Shown here: positions 51,666 to 63,179 of the stretch, one piece after another
Numbering within the stretch: position 1 is the first letter of the stretch
How the letters are laid out: every line of letters begins with the position of its first letter
DNA from: Micropterix aruncella
Lineage: Eukaryota; Arthropoda; Insecta; Lepidoptera; Micropterigidae
NCBI GenBank assembly: GCA_944548615.1
Contig: OX155963.1
Coordinates: 18,312,154 to 18,376,153, forward strand
Reading direction: 5' to 3'
Length of the DNA: 64,000 nt
Notes under the pieces: generated by a model
Database searches by the model: none
What the model saw: only the letters and a program-made list of their open reading frames with translations
What the model was told of the DNA's origin: nothing
Position numbers and translations under genes: made by a program

Positions 51666-54045
51666 TCAATTATCATTAACCAATTGATTTATTTATGATC
51701 AGTATGGGTTAGCTCGGAAGCTGGCAAATTTAATCGTATTTATGGTGTCCTGTTGGGTATTGATTCCCTCTTTTCAATTTTCGAACTTCACTGACATTAA
51801 ACGTAACGCTTTTTGTGAACGTTTGGTTTAAATATCCATCAAATTCTCATACCGGGAGCTTTAAATGAAATCGATACTTAACCCGGCGAAGATGTGGTAC
51901 ATAAAGGGTACTTTAAAAATGTGGAGGGTCATGATGACCCTGTATTTCATAATTTTTTTAGAAGTATTTATTGGTATGTAATAAAAAACGTCAGGAATGA
52001 AACTTACGAATACGTTATTAAATAAATATTTTTTATAAAAAAAAACCATTAGGTATGCGTAGACAAGTTTTATTACTTTGAACATACAAAAAGACTAAAA
52101 AATAATCAACTTAAGCAGGACTCCCCGTTACATACTTGAAAACATCAACAAAAACAATCTATTCATAAAAGTATTTTTTTAAAGGCACTGTATAAGAGAT
52201 CAATCATTTCTTATAACAAAATTACTATTTCACTCTTTTAAGTTATTAATCATCTCTCACCGTAGCACACGGTTGACAGAACAGAACAATGTGTTTTTTA
52301 CAAATGTACGAATGACACCTTTCGCAAACATTCATATAAATGCATCATAGAAATACACATTCAGCATTAGATAGAACACTGTCAGAGGCCATTTTTTGTT
52401 GTAGTCCAAGCATATGGTGGAAGTTGTTGTAGACATGAGGAAGATGTTGAGTAAAAATTGGTGAAAAGAGGAAAGAGTTGAGGGAAATATAGAAATAAAA
52501 TGTGGAAGAAATAGTTGAATAGAGTGTTGAAATATATTTTTTTTCCAATTTAGTTTAGTTTCATTAAGAATGTACTACAAAATTTCGCCTAAAATTCAAA
52601 TCAAAGTTCCGGGAGGGGCTGCCCCCCCCACCCCTCCCTTAATGGCCGCTTACATGGCACCTAATTGACGATCGGTCATTTGTAGTTCCTACTGTTCCTA
52701 GTTGCTACCATCCTACTGTACTATCTTTTCACTCAAAACATCCAGTTTTATTCACGATTAGCAGACGTGCTAACATGGGAGTTCATAAACGCCGACTACG
52801 CATCTTAGATACGTTTGCTAATGCGCTAAATGCGACGTAAGGAAACCGTTTGGGTATATAAAGTTCATAGCGCGGCGCGGCTCCACCGCTCTTTCAAAAT
52901 GCCATTTCCTGCGTTTTTCTCTAAGGGATAAAAAATGACCATTTTTAGGCGCGCTTTAGTAGCAGTTTGGTACATCGGAGGAATAAACTCTGTAAATATG
53001 AATTGTTGGAAATTTTGTCTACTCTAATTTTGTACTGAATAGTTGTTACCAAAAATGCCTTATTAGTATAATTAACTAAATTATATGTTATTTTTTTGCG
53101 TTTTTTTGCGACTCCTTAAGTTAGCTCAACTCTGGCAAGGTCGCAAAGTTGAAAATTGGATTCAGCATCCAAAAATACATACAAAACTGTTGAGAAAAAT
53201 ACTTCTGTATTTTTTTCTCGAGGAAACCCCCATATGCTTACTACTGAGAAGCATAGCTACTGAGAAGTGCGCCAGCATACGACCGCTGGACAAAATACTG
53301 TACACAAAACAAAAAGAGCAGGGTCCAATTGACCTCTCCACATCCTCGCCGGGTTAGGAAGTAAAGTCCAATAAAAATATTATTAACTTTCTATTATGAT
53401 GCTCACTTTATGATGATTATTGGTAATATTTCAATGTTTGTGATCCCACGAAGTGATGTTTCAGGGTTTATATGGGGACGACACTTTTTAGCGCGTCTAA
53501 AGCTTTGAATGGGTTATGAAGACGTCGGGTTTAGTGCTTTTAAACTCATCGTTAACAATCATTATTAATGGGCTCATCGCCCAGAGAAATCAAAAACTAA
53601 ATGAAAATTCGCGACTTTTTACGACGACAATAAATAATTTTAATGAAAAGCTTCCGCCAATAAAGTAATGCCCCGCGCACATCCGCAGTAAAAGCGGAAT
53701 GAGTCGTCGATAAAGTTCGGCATATAACGCGATCTTTATGAGCAATAACAACAATTGATAGTCGCCAACTTAACTCGCGGCAGTTTGCGAAGTCACGGAG
53801 AATACCCTAAATTTACGCCGCACTTCGTGTAAGGCATTCCATCAATTCTCCAAATTGCTTCCTGTGGTGCACACTGATCGTTGGTCTAGGAGAATGGATG
53901 TGGAATTATCAACAAAGTTTGTTATATGGTTTATTTATGGTAGATATAATGTATATTACGCTGCTGTTGCTTTGTTGAAGCGCGCTGTTGCAATAGTAGC
54001 ACGAGTAAAGTCCCTGCAGCCCTGGCGCAATTTGTGTCCTTCCTT
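51666..54045. other. no gene seen
   Basis: AT-rich with a C-run at 52622-52635 and a small GC-richer zone at 52855-52920 that follows GGGTATATAAAG (TATA-like). No coding exon could be supported after it. Confidence 0.45.
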
Positions 54046-54049
54046 GTTT

Positions 54050-54310
54050 TTAAAAAAAAAACGTTTCTGTCACCCCAAAACTATCTCGGCAAGTAGCCAG
54101 GGGCTTATTTCATCTGAATATTGGTTCTCTTAATAATGTCGATGAGCGGTTGGCCAACATTTGTATTAATATGCGACGCAACGCAATAAAAAGTTGAATT
54201 TCGAACGCGTGTCCTCTCATTCAATTTAATAATCAAATTGCAAACGCAGGTCGTTGTCAGCCTTCGAATTCGACTTTCGAACGAGCCGCGTACCGCAAGC
54301 GTCGGCCTTT
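54050..54310 (+). repeat. family D copy D6 and a block shared with 21735
   Basis: CTGTCACCCCAAAACTATCT then CGGCAAGTAGCCAGG at 54067-54102, continued by ATTTCATCTGAATATTGGTT as in D1. 54210-54300 shares CTCATTCAATTTAATAATCA and CGAATTCGACTTTCGAACGAG with 21750-21830. Confidence 0.65.
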
Positions 54311-54369
54311 TAAGGGCCTTACTATATCATTATTAAATGTCGGACTATAAATATTATTTGTGTCGCTTG

Positions 54370-54815
54370 TATTATGAGTGATCTCGGCCCAACAAAGCAT
54401 CTATTCTATGTAGTATATTAGTAGTATTTTTTAGTATTTCCGTGGTATTAAAGTTGCTATTTTCCAATGTGATGTACTATTTTCTTTAATATAACAGAAT
54501 TAAAGAAATATTTCTGTCGCTTGTATAAAAGGTATTTCAAAGAAACTTTTCCCACGTGATCTCGGCCCAACAAAGCATCTCTGTACCGATTTTCAAGGCT
54601 TTAAGTCAAATACTTCAAGATTGAAGTATGACTAGCGCGCCCTCCGGTGGATCGAATTCAACCACAATCTTTTCCACTTTGCCATGACCAAATGATGCCT
54701 GCTCGCCAAATTTCAGCTCAATCGAATGAAGCGTTTTGGGGCTGTCGTGGGGGTACAGACAGACACACAGGCACACAGATAGACTTCAGTCTGGAAATAG
54801 TCTTTATTATATCAC
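54370..54815 (+). repeat. interspersed repeat family C, copy C5
   Basis: Two starts (GATCTCGGCCCAACAAAGCA at 54382 and 54561) suggest a partial tandem. Then GACTAGCGCGCCCTCCGGTG, CATGACCAAATGATGCCTGC, an (AC)n tract and CAGACTTCAGTCTGG-type text as in C2. It ends in a G-run directly before Rep-A A9. Confidence 0.75.
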
Positions 54816-54830
54816 GGAGGAGGGGGGGGG

Positions 54831-55490
54831 GACAATACAACGGGCGAACCAGTCACCTCAGGAAGTTTTAACGATATTAGATCGTTTTGTCTCCCTTAAG
54901 GTGAGCGTAGAAGACTTAGGACGGAACCTGTTCATTGTATAGTTACGCCACTCGCCCGTCAGAGGCACCGGGAAAGGTACCCAGCGAGCAGATTCGCCCC
55001 CTGACTACCAGTTTGGAAGGATATCTCCGTCTGGAACTACCCATCAGAATACCTCTTACCTCCTGACTGGTTACAGGATCGAGATCGCTTGCGCGGTCCT
55101 CTCCCTTACGTAGCGGTGATACGGTGTCTACCGAATCTATCGCGGACCACGGCATCCTTTGCCCGGCTGATCACCGGGTATTGGATAGCCGATTCGTCGT
55201 TTCGATAGCAGTTGCCGTATGGTAAACAACTACCTCCGCTCTGTAGGAGACAGTACTGTTTCCAGACTTTCGCGGCTGTCGGTCAGCATGCACGATCGAT
55301 TGGATGACGCCGCGCGGTGCGCAAGCTGTAAAGGAGCGCCCCAAAGTTCTTAGGGGAAACTGTCCCGCAGGCTAGAGTCCTACCCTGGCTCTCACTTCTG
55401 CGTGGAGGCCGCCGGATAGGTGTTGACCCGTGAGTTTGACCTATCCTGAACACATGGGTCGTATTGGCCAAACTGCAACAGGGACCATTA
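54831..55490 (-). repeat. Rep-A copy A9
   Basis: About 660 bp, from ACAATACAACGGGCGAACCA to CAAACTGCAACAGGGACCAT then TAG. All landmarks present. No target duplication visible because the left flank is a G-run. Confidence 0.8.
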
Positions 55491-55935
55491 GGGCCCTGAC
55501 AGGGTAAGTCCCTCTACGAGTGAGTTGAATCGTGAGTTTGTCAATCCTGATGACATAGTTTGGCCTACAAAACCCAAGCTTCACGGAAACATTAGAAACC
55601 ATTAGGAAGTCTGCGCTCAGTCTTCTTATACAAACGCGGGCCGTGCTGTACACGCAGTCGTTCCTAATAGTTTCGTGCAGCTTGGGCCTGATAGCCTACC
55701 TACGGGTAAGCTTCCATTCCGTAGAATCCTGGAAGAAGGACCGTAACCAGGAAAAGCATCTGTGAACTCTGCATGGGACTGCAACCAGCAGTCATAGACA
55801 GTTGGGATCGGAGGTTTCGATCCGTGGGAACACATCGGGAGCAACTTGGTCATTTGCGCACCGTGCGGCATCAGTCAGTCGCTTGCGCAATATAGCGAAT
55901 AAGCGGAAGAGTCTGGAAACGTGCGTTTCCTAAAA
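55491..55935. repeat. low-copy repeat shared with about 7000-7125
   Basis: Joins Rep-A A9 directly. Contains TTTCGTGCAGCTTGGGCCTG and AGAGTCTGGAAACGTGCGTT, as in the earlier region. 55845-55900 (GCGCACCGTGCGGCATCAGT, CAGTCGCTTGCGCAATA) also looks like a diverged Rep-A block, so this may be a longer form or an older copy of Rep-A. Confidence 0.45.
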
Positions 55936-56345
55936 ATATTATATTGTATACGCTTACACTTACTTTTTATTATCTTACAAATATATTTAATTTTCGATAA
56001 CATATGGCGACGAACGAGATTAAATATACCTGTGTGTAACCGATAAAAAGGAGAATAACCATTGCCATAAAACTGAGTGCTTTCGCGTTCTCGGCGTCTG
56101 ATAACACAGAAATTATTTACGCAAGTCACGCACTGATACCTACATTCGTGCTGCGGAGGAACTGCGACATCTTACAATATCAAAATGAGCATCTAATTAT
56201 TTTATCATCACTTTATCCGTCGACTTATCGTACGGTACGCGAAGACCGTTGCAGTATTTTTACACCTAATCGTTTACTTTACCGGCCTACCAAGTCTGTA
56301 AATCACACCTGTCTTTACACTTGTCTTTGTGATTACACCCTAAAG
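55936..56345. other. no gene seen
   Basis: AT-rich. The small IR CTTGTCTTT/AAAGACAAG (56320-56350) touches the next MITE. Confidence 0.45.
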
Positions 56346-56708
56346 ACAAGGATTACAGTACGGGAATTTCTTGTAGTGGGTGAATCAGTAAGTCAAAGTA
56401 ATCAACTTAAATAAAAAACTTAATAAAAAAAAAATCAAAAAGTAAAAAAAAAAAGTTTTTTTTTGGACAAATTTGTAAATTGTATCTATTTAAGAAAAGC
56501 GCCAGGCCATCTAGCGGTAGGTAATAAATCGCAAATAAATAATTTAGCAATATTTTACGCACCGCTAGATAGCGCATCGTGCTAGCAGCTTTTTAAACGT
56601 AAAAAAATGTAGTTTTGCTTTTCCTATTTTTTTTAATTAAAAGTTGATTACTTTGTCGTACTGATTTACCCACTACAAGAAATGACCCTCCAGTAATCAC
56701 ACCCTGTA
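56346..56708. mobile_element. TIR MITE, about 360 bp
   Basis: The left arm (56346-56411) and right arm (56639-56708) share TTTCTTGTAGTGGGTRAATC, AGTA and CAAAGTAATCAACTT as inverted repeats of about 65 bp. The right outer end reads TACAGGGTGTGATTACTGGA when reversed. An inner IR, ATCTAGCGGT/ACCGCTAGAT (56509, 56561), and A-runs lie between. Possibly a TA-inserting family; duplication not clear. Confidence 0.7.
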
Positions 56709-57279
56709 TATGCGTCTTTATCTTTAAAAGAAATGCGGGTTCACAATACTTTCCCTCTCACAGGAAAGGGTAAAAATCATTGAATTAACATTCTAAGGAG
56801 AAAATGTTTATTAATTTTATTGATGCGACTAATATTAAAATTGTTCTTAATTATCGACAGTTGTCCGCTGCCGGCCTGTGCGATCGTATTTTGTTTATAT
56901 GGGAGTCTTTGCTACGCGACATAAGCGTTGTATGAAATGTTTAATAGCTCACTTTGCCGGTGCGATCGTTTTTGTTTATATACGCGTCTATTCTACACTA
57001 AATCATTGTCAGAATGTTTGACAGAGAAGGGGGGGGGGGGCGAGATTTTTACGGCATAAGGGCCTCTACATTCTACATGGGTTAATCCGGCATTGCCCGC
57101 TCTATCCTACCCAAATATGTATCATTTGCTTAACTTGTTTTCATCCTTCTCTCCATTCGTCTGTCCTTTCTAAAGTTTTAAATATGTGGACTTCGATATC
57201 GTACCGTTTATGTGGTAGTAATTGTAGACTCTTTTTTATACAGCTTCCGTATGACAAAGAAATCGGTATATTATTCTAC
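56709..57279. other. no gene seen
   Basis: A family C end fragment (GGTTCACAATACTTTCCCTC) at about 56738. A G-run at 57028-57039. Confidence 0.45.
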
Positions 57280-57612
57280 TTTTCCGGCCCATCGACTGAC
57301 GAATATCCATTTTGTGCCTCCCTGAGACGATTAAGACCTTTCCAGAAGGAAGTCTGTCTGTCTGTGTGTGTGTATACCTCCACTACCATAGCGTCCAAAA
57401 TCACAATCCAATTGAGCTAATATTTAAATTGTATGCAGACATCGTTTGGTCATGGCAAGAGTTGAAAAAATTGTGGTTGAAATCGATTCACCAAGTGATA
57501 TATCATTTTCAAAATATTGGACTTAAATTTTGGTACACAGATGCGTTGTTGGGCCAAAATCACATCGTGAAATTTCGGTTAAAATATCTCATATACCAAG
57601 TTGAAAATGAAT
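57280..57612 (-). repeat. interspersed repeat family C, copy C7
   Basis: Reverse orientation: ACCTTTCCAGAAGGAAGTCTG, a GTGTGTGTGTAT tract, CTACCATAGCGTCC, TTTGGTCATGGCAAGAGTTG, TACACAGATGCGTTGTTGGG, ATCACATCGTGAAATTTCGG. Family order is kept. Confidence 0.75.
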
Positions 57613-57884
57613 GAAAATCTCTTTATTGGACAATAAAAATAAGGTACAATGGCGGACTTATTGCTACACTACAGCAATATCTTCCAGTCAACCAATATGC
57701 TGGTGTGAAAAGAAGAGTAGGCAACAAAATTATAGCTTAAAATTAAATTTGAAATTATAGCATATAATATACATTGTGTGTGTATCTGAAGTAAAAAGTA
57801 AATATATAAATAATTTTTTGAGTTGGACATATTATATGTATGTATATGTATATACATACATATTTTGATATATTAACAAATAAA

Positions 57885-58320
57885 TAAATAAATAAATAAG
57901 TAAATAAATAAACTGCCAAAATAAGGTAAGGAAAGGGAGGGGATAACGGAAAGGTTAGAATTTATGATTAATATTTATTGTGAAAGGAAGTGCTTTTTCA
58001 ATGATTGCTTAAAGGTGAACAGCGAGCTAGCGCCTCGAATAGTTAAAGGAAGCTGATTCCACAGTCGAGCTGCATGTACGGAGAAGGAGTAGGAAAAAAA
58101 AGTGGTATTGTGTTTTGGGATACGTAGGATATTATTCTGACTTGAACGAAGTGGGAGACCATGACTTCCTAACCCGGTAAAAGCCTCGTTGAGGTAGGAG
58201 GGAGATGTAGGGTTGTGTAGGACATTATATAGAAGTGAAAGTTCACTAGAATAATATTTAAAGCCTTTATATTTTAATCTAATATTAACGCCGAGTCGCC
58301 CGAGGCTAGCCCAGACACCA
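57885..58320 (-). mobile_element. LINE 3' fragment (CR1/L2-like) with (TAAA)n tail
   Basis: Minus-strand open frame from about 58311 to the stop at 57975: GVNIRLKYKGFKYYSSELSL, LYNVLHNPTSPSYLNEAFTG, LGSHGLPLRSSQNNILRIPK, then YSFSVHAARLWNQLPLTIRG and FTFKQSLKKHFLSQ-stop. This is the C-terminal end of a CR1/L2/Rex-type polyprotein (SFSV.AARLWN.LP...R.......FK..LK..L). The frame is uninterrupted over 110 codons, so it is a young copy; it lacks an ATG because it is 5'-truncated. A (TTTA)n tract at 57885-57905 is its tail. Confidence 0.75.
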
Positions 58321-58344
58321 GCCTGGTCCGAACGCCGGCTGTTA

Positions 58345-58450
58345 GATGTTGCTCATGGATTTAATTTATGAAATTAATATTTATATGAAATCAGTCCTTG
58401 GCTATTTGCCGGGAAAGTCTTAGGGCGACTGTTTTTTTAACCGGTTTTCA
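58345..58450 (-). repeat. repeat family D, copy D7
   Basis: GATTTAATTTATGAAATTAA, CCTTGGCTATTTGCCGGGAA, AGTCTTAGGGCGAC: same order as D1. Confidence 0.7.
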
Positions 58451-58726
58451 GCTTTAACTGTAGCACATTGTAGTGCGTACTGTCAGGCAGATAGGCAGTT
58501 GGCGTTACTCCTGCCGCAATTTTAGCCCGGTCTGTTAAATATTGAAATGCGTCGCTTCCGGGCGCCGGAAATAAGGGAAATGGACTGAAAGTCAAACGAA
58601 ACACTCCCCATGAAGTCGTTTTGGCAGATAGTTTTTGCCTCTAGTCTAAAATGTCTAGTTTCGCGAGAGTAAAAAATGCTTGTGTAAGAGAGTAACAGTT
58701 GTTTTTAAAAAAAAAACTAGTAACTC

Positions 58727-60920
58727 AGGGAAATCTATTCTTCTTCTTCTTTGTTCCGTAGCCGGCGATTGGGTAGGGGGTATTATTTGTTGAGTGGGGC
58801 TTTTTTAAGGTCTTTATGAGCCTTGTAACACTGCGACCATTGCTGATCTATTGTGCTCGCCACCTACTATAGTTCTGCGCTAAGCCTCGTGTCATTTAAG
58901 AACCGCAGCAGGCTTTTGGCGCCAGATTGTTTTACCTCCTCAGGTTGGAGGTAGTGACCACCCAGGTGGTTGTATCTTTTACGCATCAGCGGGCCACACT
59001 CGCACATGAGGTGTTGGGGAGTTTCCTCTGCCCCTTGGCAGAACCTGCACATTTTTGTGTCTTTGAGCTTGAGGTTGAACATGTGTTTGTTCAGGCCACA
59101 ATGCCCCGTGAGCACCCTTACCAGTATGCGTAGATTGTTCCTATTTAGCGATAGGGCCTCACGGGCCGTCTTACGGTCGTAAGGCTTAATAAGCGCTTTG
59201 GAATGATGAAACCCTGGCGTGTTGTTCCAGTGGTTGACGGATTGTTCTAAACACATTTGTTTGAGCATTAGGTTTGCAAGGCTTTTTGGTACGCCACAGC
59301 AAGGTTCAGGGCCGTATAACGTTCCCTTTGCTCCCGTCCTAGCAAGTTCGTCGGCTTTTTCATTTCCCTCGATTTCTGCATGGCCGGGAACCCATCTTAG
59401 TATTACCCTGTTCTTTTCGCCCAGGGAATTCAGTAGTGATATGCAGTTTTGCACTAGCTTTGAATTAATGGTATTCGAGGCTAGTGCCATAAGAGCTGCT
59501 TTGCTATCCGAGTGGATATAGATACAGTGGTTGGCGTAGTCCTTTTGGAGGTTGATATCCGCACATTCAATAATGGCGTAAACCTCCGCTTGGAATATGG
59601 AGGCGTATTTTCCCAAGTTTACACTTCTTTCGAAGTTTGGTCGCTCTCCATATATACCACAGCCTACGTCAAGTCCCGATTTGGACCCATCAGTATACTA
59701 TTTAAGGCTACCGGCCTCCCATTGCAGTTGGCTTTTTAGCCAGTCGTCTCTGGGCGGCAGTTCCACTGTAAAAAGTTTTCCAAAGTTTAGGAGTGGGAGC
59801 ATGGTGTCTGATACCATGTTGAGGGTTGGATTTTCACTGACTGAGTCAAGAACTGATCTTAGTGCTTGTGAGATCCAGTTTACCTTCTCTCGGGCAGATA
59901 GCCTGTACATGCTGGCTTTCGCCACCTGTTGCAAATGAATGTGTAGGGGCGGTAAGTTCAGCAGTGCATCTAGAGCTGCTGCAGGAGTGGAGGACATTGC
60001 GCCAGTTGTCATGAGGCACGCCGTCCTTTGGATATTGTTTAGTTTGGTAATCACAGTTTTCTGGTTGGCTTTGTTGCACCATACCACCGAGGCGTACGAG
60101 ATTATCGGCCTCACAATGGCAGTGTATAGCCAGTGGGAGATCTTGGGGTTAAGGCCCCAGTTTTTCCCCGCCAGTCTTCTGCTTATACCCAAAGCACTTT
60201 TAGCTTTTTGAATTGTTTTATCTAGGTGGCTGTTCCAGGTGAGTCTCTGGTCGAGCGTGACTCCCAGATACTTTACTTCCTTGGAGAAAGGAATCTGCCT
60301 GTGGTTTAAGATTGGCATTTTTAGTCCACCTAGTTGACGTTTGTTGGTAAATGGCACGAGGACGGTCTTATCGGCGTTTACCGATAATTCGTTCTTTCTG
60401 CACCAATTGCTAACGATTGTTAACGCTTTTTGCATTATGTGTGAGATCGTGTTTTGGCAGAAGCCCCGGACAATGACTACTAGGTCATCAGCATAGCCCT
60501 GTGTGTCTATCCTGGCCTCTGCCATCCTATGCAGGAGTTGATCTATTGCAAGAGTCCATAGTAGGGGCGAGAGTACGCCTCCCTGCGGGCAGCCTCTTGT
60601 AGTGGTGACTTCAAGGTTTGTTCCGTGAAGAGCTACCTTGGCCGTGCGGTTTGAGAGCATCGCTTTCACCCATCTGGTTGTGGTGTTGTCAACTTGTTTT
60701 GACTCTAGCCCCTTCACCAGTGATTTAATTGGGGTTTTGTCGAAGGCGCCCTCTGGGTAGGGGGTAGCCCTCGCAGCCAATACGTTGCTTTCGGTACCGC
60801 TGGATCTCGTACTCCATTCACGATTTGTTTCCATTCTTGACCATTTTTGGCGACGTCTCGAGCATTTATAGCCGATAATCGGTGATTCTTTAATTTCATA
60901 ATTATTTAGGGAAATCTATT
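58727..60920 (-). mobile_element. RNase H-bearing LINE (I/LOA-like), 5'-truncated, 13-bp duplication
   Basis: Body 58740-60907, flanked by AGGGAAATCTATT at 58727-58739 and 60908-60920. The 3' end is at 58740 and finishes GGAACAAAGAAGAAGAAGAA. The 5' end carries about 130 bp that do not belong to the reverse transcriptase frame. They read MKLKNHRLSAINARDVAKNG then QEWKQIVNGVRD, which resembles the C-terminal tail of another LINE protein. Confidence 0.9.
58867..60834 (-). pseudogene. reverse transcriptase - RNase H polyprotein, one in-frame stop
   Basis: One reading frame, broken only by a TAG near 59696 (SLK-stop-YTDGSK; likely TGG to TAG). Reverse transcriptase: EGAFDKTP (domain A Asp), TTRGCPQGGVLSPLLW, QGYADDLVV (catalytic YADD, residues 114-117 counted from the Met at 60834), KYLGVTLDQRLTWNSHL. 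RNase H: YTDGSKSG (Asp), FQAEVYAI (Glu), HSDSKAAL (Asp), WVPGHAEIEGNEKADELA (His/Glu/Asp). It ends with a CCHC knuckle CRFCQGAEETPQHLMCEC and stops at 58867. The N-terminal RT boxes, endonuclease and gag are missing. RNase H plus a C-terminal CCHC fits the I/LOA groups. All visible catalytic residues remain; a recent insertion. Confidence 0.9.
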
Positions 60921-61165
60921 ACTAGATTCGCCTAAATACCCCCCCCCCCCCTAAATACTCAGCTTTCGTCAACTTCAATGTCCAAGACATCTGCAGTTCA
61001 CTTATATAGAACTCTGTGACTTTGCCGCTGAGATAAATTGAGAACCTGATCAACTCAAATGAAATCAAATCATATTTATTTTCAAAAAACCATGTTAGGG
61101 TGTAGAAAATACAGACATGAAATAAACATTATAAATAGGATAGAAACGATTTTTCCGCGTGAAGT
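60921..61165. other. no gene seen
   Basis: C-run at 60940-60951, otherwise AT-rich. Confidence 0.5.
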
Positions 61166-61170
61166 TTGTA

Positions 61171-61211
61171 GGACCCGACGTTTCGGTGACGTTGCAGTCG
61201 CCATTTTCCAG
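61171..61211 (-). ncRNA. hammerhead-like motif of Penelope-like type (degenerate)
   Basis: Minus strand: CTGGAAAATGG, GGCGACTGCAACGTCACC (can fold as a short stem-loop, GAC/GTC and GG/CC pairs), then CGAAACGTCGGGTCC. The CGAAACGTC half of the hammerhead core is intact; the CTGATGA half has decayed to CTGGAAA. Penelope-like elements are known to carry hammerhead motifs in their terminal repeats, and CGAAACGTCGG is their signature. Probably inactive. Confidence 0.5.
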
Positions 61212-61219
61212 GGCAGACT

Positions 61220-61300
61220 GAAAGAGCTGTACATTTAGCCGTTCTCTCAATTTAGCGGTTATAGGAAAACACGTTTCAAATAAATATATAGATTACTTAT
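61220..61300 (+). repeat. repeat shared with 47550-47610
   Basis: GCCGTTCTCTCAATTTAGCG then GTTATAGGAAAACACGTTTC and AAATAAATATATAGAT match the end of the 155-bp duplication at 47350-47612. Confidence 0.65.
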
Positions 61301-61544
61301 ACGGGTAGTTTAGGCGATCAAAATTATGCGGTTCGCGCAGTGACCTAAAAAGGTGGTCAAAGAGTAAATTGGGACCCGCCACCTATCTCCTCAAATCAAA
61401 TTGAACTAAAATTTAAAAAAAGCTTTCCAATAGAAATGGTTAAACCAATAATTATTAGATGGGCACATTACAATCAAATAATAAGGTTATAGAAAAACGC
61501 ATTTTTGAAAACAAGCTTTTATCAAAATGCTTTGTCCCGAGCCA

Positions 61545-61875
61545 ACCCTGGATGCAGTAGTTATGTCATACTGGAACTAAGAACGGGCTATCCTAATTGT
61601 ATGCTATACAGAATTTCGTGTTTGTGCTGTTGACCGTCGAGGAGTCCTCTCATTGGAAGCCAACCCTGGGTACAGCAGCCCTGTCGCGGTAAAACTTAGA
61701 ACGGGCTATCATAATTGAATGCGTAAACAAAATTCTGTGTTTATGTCGGGAGCCAACCCTGGGTGCATCAGTCATGTCATGGTGGAATTTAGAACGGGCT
61801 ATCACAAATGAATGCGCATACAAAATTGTGTGTCTGTGTTGTTGACCGTGAAAGTGTCCTCATCGGGAGCCGAAC
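61545..61875 (+). repeat. 118-bp dispersed tandem repeat, about three units
   Basis: GAACGGGCTATC recurs at 61581, 61699 and 61792. Units hold CAACCCTGGGTGCATCAGTC, ATGTCATGGTGGAATTTAGA and GTTGACCGTCGAGGAGTCC. Inverse of 7955-8285. Confidence 0.85.
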
Positions 61876-62049
61876 CTGGTTGTAGAATTAGATCATGCTG
61901 ACCATAAAAATGCATTGTCATTGAAACTGAACAAACAAGTAAAACTTCAACTTTATAGGATAAGAGGAAGTGGTTCTAATTCAGCTTGCAAGATTTGACC
62001 GAAACAAACAGACTAACATACGTTGTTAGTATGTCCATTTTTAAACCCT

Positions 62050-62215
62050 GTCCAGACCGGAGGACGGAGAAATATGGCCACATCTGGTAGTAAGGGCGTG
62101 AGGTTGGCCCGCTGGTTTCACATTCCAGTGCCTCGCGTCTAAGTCTCTGTGTAACCTCACAGCTGAAAAAACTATCTTAATCTTTATAAACAGCGTGAGG
62201 TGTCGGGTTTGCCCG
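62050..62215 (+). repeat. Rep-A copy A10, old fragment
   Basis: CCAGACCGGAGGACGGAGAA, CTGGTAGTAAGGGCGTGAGG, TTCCAGTGCCTCGCGTCTAA and GAGGTGTCGGGTTTGCCCGT-TGTAG match the constant-end half of the family. Confidence 0.55.
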
Positions 62216-63179
62216 TTGTAGATGACAACTCGAAAGTTGCGTCTAGGTGGCGCTTATGAAAAAAAAATATATTTGAATAAACAAGATATCGGAAAATATT
62301 GTCTTTATTTTAGTTAGACCAACAACCAAAAGCCCCATGGGTCCCCTAGCACTGTGGGCTCTAGTGGACTGCACCACCTCATACTTTAGTCGCTACGCCA
62401 CTGGGTTCGGGTTTTTGAAACCATGCGCCGCACGGTGGGTCGAAATGTTTCTTTGAGGGTTTTAGGAAACCACTTTGTTATTGCTATGGATAGGCCTTAT
62501 TAACCTTAACAATAGTTGACTTTTGTTTTTTTTCCTAAACTTTAACATAAGAAAGAAAAAATATTTTCTTTTTTTGTATTGGACGTACCGTTGAGTCGCC
62601 TTACTAGAGACAGATTTTGACTTTAAACAATAAATAAATGTACAATGGATTTAATTACGGCAATAAGCTTTCAACCAATTTTTAGGTGAAAGGTTATAAG
62701 TCGACTATAACACGCAAATATCATAATAAATTAGATTTTCACACAAAAAAATAAATAATAAGCTACCCTGTTACTAACTAATGTTAGTTGCCAAAGTGGC
62801 CATACTTGAGACAGGCATGAAAAATACACGAAAGAATCACGTTAGATCCTTACGTTTAACTTGAGACTGTTTCAAACTTATAGAGAATCGTTATGAATAA
62901 AATACAAAAATAAAAAGCTTTAGTAATATTTTTATTTTGAAAAAAATAAAATCACCGAAATATTGAAACGAAATTGTTTATTAAAGTTAATTTGTCTTCT
63001 CGATTCTTACAAATATAATAAATCTTCTCGATTCTTACAAAATATACGGTAAAGCCTGAAATAAATATATGTTACAGATATACCTTAAAGCCTGAAAAAA
63101 GGTAATATTACCACTGAAAAAGCCAAAATCTTAAAAATATATTTTTATTACTGCATTTATACAAATAGCGTTGATATGG
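62216..63179. other. no gene seen
   Basis: AT-rich. TCTTCTCGATTCTTACAAAT occurs twice within 62995-63045 and TAAAGCCTGAAA three times within 63050-63100: local duplications. Confidence 0.45.

Noticed and set aside
52850..52920. TATA-like GGGTATATAAAG followed by a GC-richer stretch, as a promoter
   Set aside because: No coding exon or repeat-encoded gene follows within range; a single TATA match in AT-rich DNA is weak.
54943..55155. Conserved-looking minus-strand frames with RASDL-PVTSQEV in several Rep-A copies (also 6368, 17059, 40494, 42291)
   Set aside because: The similarity follows from the DNA repeat itself. The frames are short, start and stop at different points, and the opposite strand is open over the same stretch. 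No family matches.
62330..62430. A tRNA-like or SINE-like look (GCCACTGGGTTCGGG)
   Set aside because: No cloverleaf can be drawn and the A-box is missing; a B-box resemblance alone is not enough.
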